From positions 930,001 through 994,000 of the forward strand of contig JANVFP010000001.1 in NCBI GenBank assembly GCA_027919835.1: a stretch of DNA of 64,000 nucleotides, given 5' to 3'. Made by a program: the position numbers and the translations under genes. The stretch comes from Lentinula raphanica (Eukaryota; Basidiomycota; Agaricomycetes; Agaricales; Omphalotaceae). Below the pieces are notes generated by a model. The model ran no database searches. It was not told where the DNA came from and saw only the letters and a program-made list of their open reading frames with translations. Shown piece by piece: positions 55,663-64,000 of the stretch; within the stretch, counting starts at the first letter, position 1; each line of letters starts with the position of its first letter.

Positions 55663-58098
55663 ATGGGCGTTGACTTTGTCATATCCTTCCGTGCCTCAAA
55701 AGCGACTAGTTTATCAAAGAAACAGACCAGAGAGGAAGCTCGGAAGGCCGAGACACAATATACTCGTTTGTTGGAAACTCTCACCTATGGAGGCCTCAAG
55801 GCAGTAGGCAGAAGAGGAGACTCTTTAGGTCATATCCTCATATTCATCTCCTGCCCGGATAAACTGGTGCAGAACTTGATTGTGAGGGAAAGGTTAGTCG
55901 TATGATGCTATTTGGGTTTATCACTGGTCCTCAACGTACTCATGAACAACCTATTACTACTAAGGCAGTCGGATTTTCTCTCCGGTCTGCCAGTTACACC
56001 CATCACCAACGACAGCTTGTCCGAATCCTTGTCGTTAGCACCATCCGACCGTCTACGTCTCGTTCACGCGTACATTACATCTATCCATTCTGACGGCGGG
56101 CTGGGTGTTACACCAGGAACGTCAGAGTGGGATCTAGTCGAATCAATATTTTGTCTGCATGACAAACAATTCAATGAACAATGGATACACGCTTGGACAA
56201 CGAGCAAGGTAGCCACTGTTTCAGATAACCGGATACGAGACCAGGTGCGTATAGGATGTGCTGATAAGAATGACGGTTATTGATTCCTCACTGTAGTTCG
56301 GCGAATCTGTCGCGCTGTACTTCTCCTTCCTCGACTCCTACACCCGCGCACTCGTCCTTCCTGCCATGGTCGGCATCTCCTTCTACTATTTCGGAACATC
56401 ATATTCTCCCATCTATTCTGCACTGACCGTCTTATGGTCTATCGGATTCGTGGAGTGGTGGCGTGTACGAGAACGGCTGATCTCGCTACGCTTTGGTGTT
56501 CGAGGATCGTTCCGCGTCGAGAAAAGGCGTGCACAATACGATCCCAAGTTTTCATGGTGGAAACGTGAACTGAGGATGCTCGCGAGTCTGCCTGTGATTC
56601 TAGCTTTCGCAGCCTTACTCTCAGCTCTTATGACGGGTATCTTCGTCTTTGAAGCTTTCGTCACCCAGTTGTATACCGGTCCAGGACACAAGTTTATCGT
56701 GAGTTTGAATCTTGTTATCATATCCCTTGAGTGTTCTCAACAATGATTGTGCAGTCATTCAGCCCGACTATCATCTTTGTGATATTAGTCCCCAGACTCG
56801 TCGCTGTATTCCAACTCTGCGCGCAGTACTTCACCCAATGGGAAAACCATGCGCATCATTCGTCTCACAATGCCTCCCTTACTCTCAAAACATTCATCTT
56901 TACTGCACTCGTCGCCTATCTCGGTCTTGCTCTTAGTGCATTCATCTATGTACCTTTCGGTGAAGGTCTTATGCGCATCGTTCAACTATGGCTCTTCGAC
57001 GGTACTGTGCCTCACACAGGCAGTCAGATGAACGCAAATCTGACTGACGTACCGGAAGCACCTCGCAAGGCTAATTTCTGGGATATCGACGCCTCGCATG
57101 CAGAAACCAAGCTCAATCCTGGGAGGTTAAAGGATCAAATGTTCGCATATACAGTAACGAACCAGATTATCAACACTTTTGTCGAGATCGGTCTTCCATA
57201 CGTTCTCCGCAAAGTCAGTGCATTCCGAACTAAGAAGTCAAACTCGACGTCTGGTTCTGGTTCGTCATCCGGAAAGAAGAAGGTAGTGTTCGAAGATGAG
57301 AAGGTGAAAGGGGGACAAGCGGAGAACGACCTTCTAGAACAAGCACGGGCGGAAGCCGCGTTACCAGAATACGACATATTTGGCGATTACAGCGAAATGG
57401 TTATCCAATTCGGATACGTCGCGCTCTGGTCAACGATCTGGCCACTGGCTCCTGTCATGGCCCTATTGAACAATTTGCTGGAACTAAGAAGTGACGCGTT
57501 CAAGATTACCGTGCATGAACGCAGACCTACGCCTGTTCGAACGGACACTATAGGCCCGTGGCTCGAAGCACTCGCGTTCTTGTCCTGGCTCGCTGCTCTC
57601 ACAAATAGTGCCCTCGTCTACCTCTTCTGCCCACGGGAGCATTCACAATGTACATCCCCCGACTTCAATGGCACCGAGTCAGCCATCGAACGGGTCCACC
57701 GACATCTTGTCGCTACCGCCGGCAAAGAGGGCATCGACGGAATCTGGGGCGAACACGGTAAAGGTCTCGGTGCGACAAAAGAGTTGTTGGTCATGGCTTT
57801 GTTGGTAGCCCTAGCCGCAAGTCACGGATACTTGCTCGTCCGAGCTGTCATGCGGCATATCATGGAGAGGTTGTTGTGGAAAGGGAGTGAGGAGGTGAAA
57901 GAACGTGAGCGGGAGGAGAGGATGGTGAAAGAGGTGTTTTTGAAGGGTTTGGGAGGATCGGTGGAGGTTGATTTGGATGGGAGAGGAGTTGAGAATGAGA
58001 AGGTGATGAATAAGGACTCCGTTGTGGATGGGGGTGTCGGTTTCTGGGATCATGATGAAGGATTAGAGGAGATCAATAGGATATCCAAGGAAGCTTAG
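55663..58098 (+). CDS. Anoctamin (TMEM16/Ist2-like) membrane protein
   Basis: Exons 55663-55892, 55965-56244, 56297-56698 and 56755-58098 give 751 residues, frame kept. The N-terminal cytosolic part carries EWDLVESIFCLHDKQFNEQW and FGESVALYFSFLDSYTRALV, typical of fungal anoctamins just before the first membrane span. Several membrane segments follow (LPAMVGISFYYF; LPVILAFAALLSALMTGIFV; PTIIFVILVPRLVAVFQL; LKTFIFTALVAYLGLALSAF) and the conserved-looking YVALWSTIWPLAPVMALLNN/LLELRSDAFKI block. Relatives are lipid scramblases or channels; yeast Ist2 tethers ER to plasma membrane. The C-terminal tail is charged (EEVKEREREERMVKEVF). Confidence 0.85.
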
Positions 58099-59943
58099 GG
58101 TGCTGTAACGATCATGTACATGTACCAGCTGTAGAACTTGAAACGGACTGACGATATCTACGGTAGAATAGCAATTCTCCTTTGAATTAGCATAAACATT
58201 GGGCGTCTACTTCAAGCGCTGTCAGCGCCTTTTTGAAGCGCTCAAGTACCTTATGAGCGCCTTTTCAACAAATTCCGCACAAACTCCGCCTGTACCTCTT
58301 CCATCATCAGTCAGGACGGTACCAGACGGTACCCTCACTTTATTTGACAATCTCCTTCGGAAATACTCGTGCTCGACATCAATGCCAAGCTCAATATTTC
58401 CAAGTGTTCCCGCCCCCACCGGTTGGGACCGGTAGAGAAACTGAATTTGGAGGGTTATCTTGTTTATTCAGGTCCTTCCTATGCACCGTTCGATTATACA
58501 CGAAACTCTTCAGACGCTCTTCAGCATTAGGGTGGTCATTCTGTGTCCTCCTTAGCTTGACTGTCGAGCCGAGATCATACACGCGCCACCCTCTTTTGTC
58601 TCCGACTCGCCCAAGTAGCATCATGATTAACTTTCTTGGTTTGCATCTGATTCTGGCAGAGATAACCTCATCTTTTTTGGTTCCTCCGACTTTCATGCAT
58701 CTGCCAATCTGATGACTTGGAAAGGTGATGAGGAGTGTCTGGACTCCTTCTGCTAATGTACCTGTTCGAGCCTCGGAATCATGCCAATGCCATGATTGCA
58801 GAATCACCATCATCCACGTTGGTCACCTCTCAAGACTCGATCAATGACACCGGGACAAAACGCAAACATAGAAGCACCTCGCACATCCGGTTTGATGCAG
58901 AAAAGTATACTGTGCCAAGGCTATTGTCACCTTACGATTTTTCGACCATCTCCCGACATGAGCTCCGAAGCTCACGTCGAAGTAGGACCGAGGTCACTGA
59001 TAGGTTGCTGTATAGCATCTGCCGCATGGCTCTGGAGCCTGTATAGCTCTGCATGGCATGTTTATAGAGCTTTATACAGATCAGCCAGCATCGAGCTACT
59101 ATTCGCCTCTAATTTTGTTCTCGTGCCTAATCGGGGCGAGATGGACGATGAACCGGCACCGGGGGCAGCTCTTGACCGGCTTCGCTGCGTGCGTCGATGT
59201 CCTGCTTCTTGTGCAGAGGAGTCAAGAAAGAAGAAAGAGTGGTACCCTCGGGTTCGTGCTGGAGTATCGAAACAAGTGCTGGTATCATCTGTTTCATCGC
59301 TCGCCAATCTGTCCTCAGAATGCTGTAGCACACTAGCCTCTCCGGTTGTCCAGGTGTTTGAAGAAAAGTCTATGTAGGTCCTCATTCCGACGGTGGACCA
59401 GACATCATGCATCAAACATCAGAGAAAGGTCAGGAACCATAGAAAGATTTACAGTGTTCAAGGCTGTTCAAGGTTTGTTCCTCTACCTTTCCGATCGCAT
59501 CCGAACTTGCCAAGGCTCTATTGATACAATCCACCCCACTTTTCCTTCCGATGTGAGTAACAGGAATAACAGCAGTTGTTGGCACCGATGGTCCATAGTG
59601 GTCCATGGAAAGCGACGGGCGTTTACATCGTAGGCCCTCGTTCAATTCAGCAGAATTTACCCCTCCATATGGTCCCTGCAGCAGATATACAGTTATTATC
59701 TGCCCAATTACTATCTGCGGGTACCGTGTTTTGATTATGCATTCACCAGTTTAACCTATCTCCGGTCTGAATGGAATGCGAGGACTGACTCAAAAATATA
59801 CTAGGTTTGGCTTAGGTGCCAGTGAATCAATCAATCCAATATACACACTTCTTAATACTCATCGTTTCAGTATCCAGCTTGTGCTTTAAAAGGGGACCTT
59901 GTTGGATTGGAAGAGGCAGCACTGGTTCACCCCCAAGTCAGCA
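58099..59943. other. 1.8-kb stretch without a supportable gene
   Basis: Several frames of 60-190 codons overlap on both strands between 58200 and 59640 but none has a coherent start, splice pattern or family. Near 58205-58262 the motif AGCGC recurs several times. Confidence 0.4.
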
Positions 59944-61519
59944 ATGTCTACCAACGAGGAGAACAATCAGAAGCATACAGCCAGTGAGATCGTTCTGCGG
60001 CTGTCTGGTAGCGACAACAGTAGCGATGACATCACTCCATCCACCTCCTCGCCTAGCTCTATCCACTCCATCGATATCGAGAAGATGGCTCGAGATGAAC
60101 CAGCTGACCTCGAGCAAGTAAAACGTTCTCTTCCGGCCAAGCTCGGACGTTCTAGCTTCACGCGTTGGCTCCATCGTTCGTTTTTTTTTGTTCCTTCTGT
60201 CTGTCAAGCACCAGCTAATCATAGTGCTCTATGTAGATATCGCTTTTTCGTATTACCGGAAAACCTTCACAGTGATCTTCGCTGCAAACCTTATCGCCTT
60301 CATCGTGTTCGTCGCTCAGAACGGGGGTACCCCTTCTGCAGAGAGTGTAGGCAGTGCAGCCTCCGCAAATCTGATGGTAACCCTTCTATTTAGACAAGAG
60401 AATTTCGTCAATTTAGTCTACGAGCTTGCGACTGATATCGTCCCGCTCAGCACGCCACTGTGGCTTCGGAGGCGTCTCGCCAAAGTGTTTCATTACGGCG
60501 GTGCACACAGTGGGGCGGGAGTTGCTGCTGTGGTGTGGTATATCATGTACACGGCGCTAACCACCAAAGACCATATTGCGCATCCGACCAAATGGTCTCT
60601 TGCCAATGTGGTGACTTCTTATATCTTGGTTCTGATGTTCTGCTTCATCCTCGGAGGAGCCCATCCTACGTTCCGGAGAAGATATCACGATCATTTCGAG
60701 GCGATTCACAGATATTCCGGTTGGGTAGCTGTTTGCACGTTTTGGATGCACCAGTGTTTCGCTGGGAATCAGTACAGACTCCTGCAGCCAGACCCTCCCT
60801 CACTTGGAGTCTACCTCATTGGTACCTCGGGCTTTTGGACGTTCATCGTCTCCTCCTGCTGCACAGCTCTTTCCTGGGGGCGTCTACGTCGAGTAGATGT
60901 CATTTCCGAAACACTTTCAAACCATGTCATCCGACTACATTTCAAGTATAGGAATATGAAACCTTTCTATGGACTGAAAGTGTCTACGAAGCCAATTCTC
61001 GAGTGGCACGCGTTCGCGACAATTCCTGACGACGATGCCAACGGGAAACCCGATGGGTTCTCAATCGTTGTATCCAACGCCGGTGATTGGACGAGCGACA
61101 TCATCCAAAACCCCCCGAAAAAGCTCTGGATACGAGGATACCCTCTTCACGGGCTGCTTTACACCTCGAAACTTTTCAGAAAGATCGTTGTTGTAGCCAC
61201 AGGTTCAGGTATCGGACCACCATTGTCCCTGTTTTACGCAGACTTCACTCCACGACGTATCTTTTGGAGTACTCCTGCTCCTGAGACGACATATGGGTCC
61301 AAGATCATTGATATGGTGAAGAAGGCTGATCCGGATGCTTGGATCTGGGATACGAGGAAGGAAGGACGACCGGACATGGTTGCTGTTACCTACAAACTGG
61401 TAGTGAAATCAGGTGCAGAGGCGGTTTTCATCATCTCGAATCCCAAGCTCACGCGGAAGGTTGTTTATGGTATGGAGAGTCGAGGGATCCCTGCATATGG
61501 TGCAATTTTCGATTCCTAA
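59944..61519 (+). CDS. TmpA-like integral membrane flavoprotein
   Basis: Exons 59944-60175 and 60237-61519 give 504 residues. After a Ser-rich cytosolic N-terminus come membrane spans around FTVIFAANLIAFIVFVAQNG, a GGAHSGAGVAAVVWYIMYTA span, NVVTSYILVLMFCFILGGAH and YSGWVAVCTFWMHQCF. The C-terminal part has a reductase-like look: HVIRLHFKYRNMKPFYGLKV, FATIPDD, GFSIVVSNAGDW, and the nucleotide-binding VVVATGSGIGPPLSLFYADF, closing KVVYGMESRGIPAYGAIFDS. This matches the fungal TmpA/TmpB-type proteins and the C-terminal region of some NRPS-like enzymes. In Aspergillus, TmpA affects developmental signalling. Intron 1 has a GTTCGT donor but the join RWLH-HIAFSYYRKTF is good. Confidence 0.78.
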
Positions 61520-61731
61520 TCTATGGAGTACAGATAGAACGCTAATTTATGTACTTCTATATTTATACTCACTATGTAATGCACTACTATTCGAGCACTC
61601 ATTATCGTTGGAACATCCATTACTATTGGCACACTCACTCGAGCTTCAGTTCTCATTCGCCTAACCCATGTATAAGAGATGTGAATACAGTATTATTGTA
61701 ATACAAGGTCGGGATAGGACATCTACATCTA

Positions 61732-64000
61732 TCATCGTTTCTCCTTCACGAAGAAGTGTAGAGTTAGGAAGCTTCCAACGGTGAAGATTCCAAAAAAGAT
61801 CCCTAGTAACGCGATATTGGGCCACCAGTATGACTGAATGACGCGAGATATGAGTGAACGGTCCACGACGGAACGAAAGAATAACAGTACCTGGGCTCTC
61901 AGTCCGAAGGTGGATAGAATAGTGGCGGCAGGAACGTCGAGCTCAACACCATACTGTTTTGATTCAAAATGGGGAAAGGGTCAGTAGTCGTCCTTGATAT
62001 TGGTAAACAATTCTCGCTGACCTTATGTTCCTTCAAAGAAAGATATCTTAGTTCATTAACAGCAAGTGCTTCGAATGCAGCATGGAAGAATGATATTGTA
62101 TGCAAGAATTGCAACGCCTTCGTCACTGTCTCTCTGTTAATGAGCAAGCCCGTGAAGAGCAAACTGTAGATTCGAGCATTCGTTATTACGCTTTTTGGCA
62201 TATGATAAGGTTCACTTACTTGTACAACATGATCAACGTCCCGACCAAGCTCGCCACACTGACGCTTTCGAATGCGATGGAGAGCCAAAGTACCACACTT
62301 GCTGTGGTGAGGTTGAAGAGCACCAAAGCAAGAATAAATTTCCAGAATGTCCCGACGGTGGGTACCAGCCCAATCAATCCGTATACGATACCACCAAACA
62401 TGAGAGGGGGAACCAGTCGGAGGGGCAGAATATCGAACAAAATCTGATAGTCAAGACGCGATTGTGATTAGCTTGCTATGTTGGCCTTGATCGACGCAAA
62501 CCTCGTACCTTGGAAGAGAAGTAGGTGAACGAGGAGTAGTATCCATTTGATCTGAGGAAATTTGGTCAGCATATGTAGGGCATTGGATCGTTGAGATGCA
62601 CGAACCTTTCACGCATGAACAGTATCCGTTCATTGGCGAAAAGCCCAAGACTAGATAGACACGAGAATCCGAACAGAGCGAGCGTAAAGAAGAAAAAGCC
62701 TATGAGGTGTATATAGAACTGTTAGAACATCGAAAGCCATACAAGAATGGCACAGGCGTACCCAATCGATTCTGGAAACCGGCGATATCATTCCTGTTTC
62801 CATACTGATTAGTGCTGAGAACGTAGAAAGAGAAGTTTCAATTTACGTTATGTTATGGTAGAACACCCCACAGAACACTGGAGGAAAGCGAAATGGTCAG
62901 TGTCAAGGTGGAAAGAAAGAAACAGAAATTTGAAAAAATTAGGCATAGCTGTAGAAAAGCTATACTCACGAGCTAAGAGAACAGCCGAAAGATAATGTGC
63001 CATCAACAACGCCGGATCTCTGTACAAATTCTTGAACGCTCTTCCGCTCAATATCCTGAACTGTGTTCCCCAGCTCGCCCTTTTCCGTCCTCTCAACAAC
63101 GTCGTCTCTGCTGCAACATCAGGCAGCTGGCCTCCATATACATTCTCATGGTTCCCATTCATATTCTCCGTCTCGGCCACAGCTCCATTTCGGACAACTT
63201 CCCTGTCATCTCTGATATCCTTCGCCACATCGCTCCTCTTGTACTCATCAACGAGATATTTGAGTTTTGGTGCCATCTGATGGTGACTATTATTGGAGCC
63301 GTTGCCACTCAGAGAAGAGCCACTGCCAGAGACGACTTCGAAGAGTTGGGATGTCTTGCGTTTGATGCTATTGTAAGCGCCGGATACGGATGAGTTGGAC
63401 ATGACGGAGCTTGGTCGAGCGCGTGTCTGTAGCTGAAGTTCGGTATCGTCTGTAGGGCCGGCATCTACAGTCGTCTCTCCAGTTGCGGTATCCTCTTCCG
63501 GTGAATTCGATTCGAGCGTCGGACTGGGAGACCTTGTCTCGATACTAGACTGAACCGTGAGATCAACTGTATCAAATGTGAGTGTTATTCATGATTCCCA
63601 GAACAAGCGACAACTCACTCAGATAATCTGCAATGTTGAATCCTGGCGGGCACGGCTTCCCAATACTGTCAAAGTACTCCCCACACTTCCCAAACTCTCC
63701 CGAATACACAACTCTACCCATCGCGAGCACCAAAAGCTGATCGAACAAGGCGACGATATTAGACCGAGGCTGGTGAATCGTGAAGATCACCGTCCGATGA
63801 TAATTCTTCGCCAACGACACGAGTGATTCAATAACATTGTACGCATTAAACGCATCCAGTCCACTAGTGGGCTCGTCGAGGAAGAGGATAGACGGGCTCG
63901 TCACTAGCTCACACGCGATTGACACCCGCCTTTTTTCACCACCGGATATCGAACGATGACCTGAGTTCCCGATACGCATGTCCTTGATGCCCAAGATGCC
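61732..64000 (-). CDS. ABCG-type ABC transporter, 5' end outside window
   Basis: Minus-strand gene running off the right edge; stop at 61732-61734. In order from the edge: [20 protein letters not shown] (ABC signature), [16 protein letters not shown] (Walker B, D-loop), [20 protein letters not shown] (H-loop), [11 protein letters not shown]. Next a long Ser-rich hydrophilic linker (around [33 protein letters not shown]), then the membrane domain: [94 protein letters not shown] and a final span around [20 protein letters not shown] ending HFFVKEKR. It is cut by several short introns. The NBD-then-TMD order and the long linker recall yeast Adp1-type ABCG proteins. Walker A lies outside. Confidence 0.85.

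Noticed and set aside
61969..62467. Plus-strand frames inside the ABC transporter region
   Set aside because: They are antisense to exons that clearly encode ABCG membrane segments.
1..64000. tRNA or rRNA genes
   Set aside because: I scanned for tRNA-like T-arm sequence and rRNA landmarks and saw none I could support; a covariance-model search would be decisive.

Overview
The window looks like nuclear DNA of a filamentous fungus, most likely an agaricomycete basidiomycete. Genes sit on both strands and are cut by many very short introns (about 48-80 nt, GT-AG with a few variants). The recognisable families fit this: an RTA1-type membrane protein, an Ist2-like anoctamin, a TmpA-like flavoprotein, an Sct1/Gpt2-type acyltransferase, an ABCG transporter, and many small secreted orphan proteins. 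I cannot name a species. Exon joins were worked out by hand from splice consensus and frame.

Layout. 0-15 kb: a secreted/anchored orphan, an AlkB-like 2OG-Fe(II) oxygenase, a tetraspan protein, an orphan on the minus strand, a 1,134-residue membrane protein with a low-complexity tail, and two orphans, one acidic with two Cys/His finger-like segments. 15-21.5 kb: three members of a two-domain secreted family, the third broken, all carrying the same 19-nt stem-loop just before the start codon. 21.9-27.2 kb: glycerol-3-phosphate acyltransferase and RTA1. 27-33 kb: a tandem segmental duplication carrying a second orphan secreted family and a dead fragment of the RTA1 3' end; a third, dispersed member lies at 52-53 kb. 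33-41 kb: a DUF1348 protein, a small secreted protein, and a protein with a 333-bp internal duplication. 41-49.6 kb: a secreted PA/M28-like protein facing a secreted agmatinase, next to a shrunken duplicate of the same locus. A 2,994-bp long-inverted-repeat element with a perfect 8-bp target duplication sits inside a 53-nt intron of the PA/M28-like gene. 50-64 kb: two secreted orphans, the anoctamin, the TmpA-like protein and an ABCG transporter running off the right edge.

Housekeeping functions present are lipid synthesis and transport (acyltransferase, RTA1, anoctamin), export (ABCG), DNA/RNA demethylation or a related oxidation (AlkB-like), and arginine/agmatine catabolism. The rest is accessory: lineage-type secreted families growing by local duplication, domain duplication and decay. 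The strongest novelties are the intron-resident foldback element, the two undescribed secreted families, and the conserved 5'-leader hairpin.
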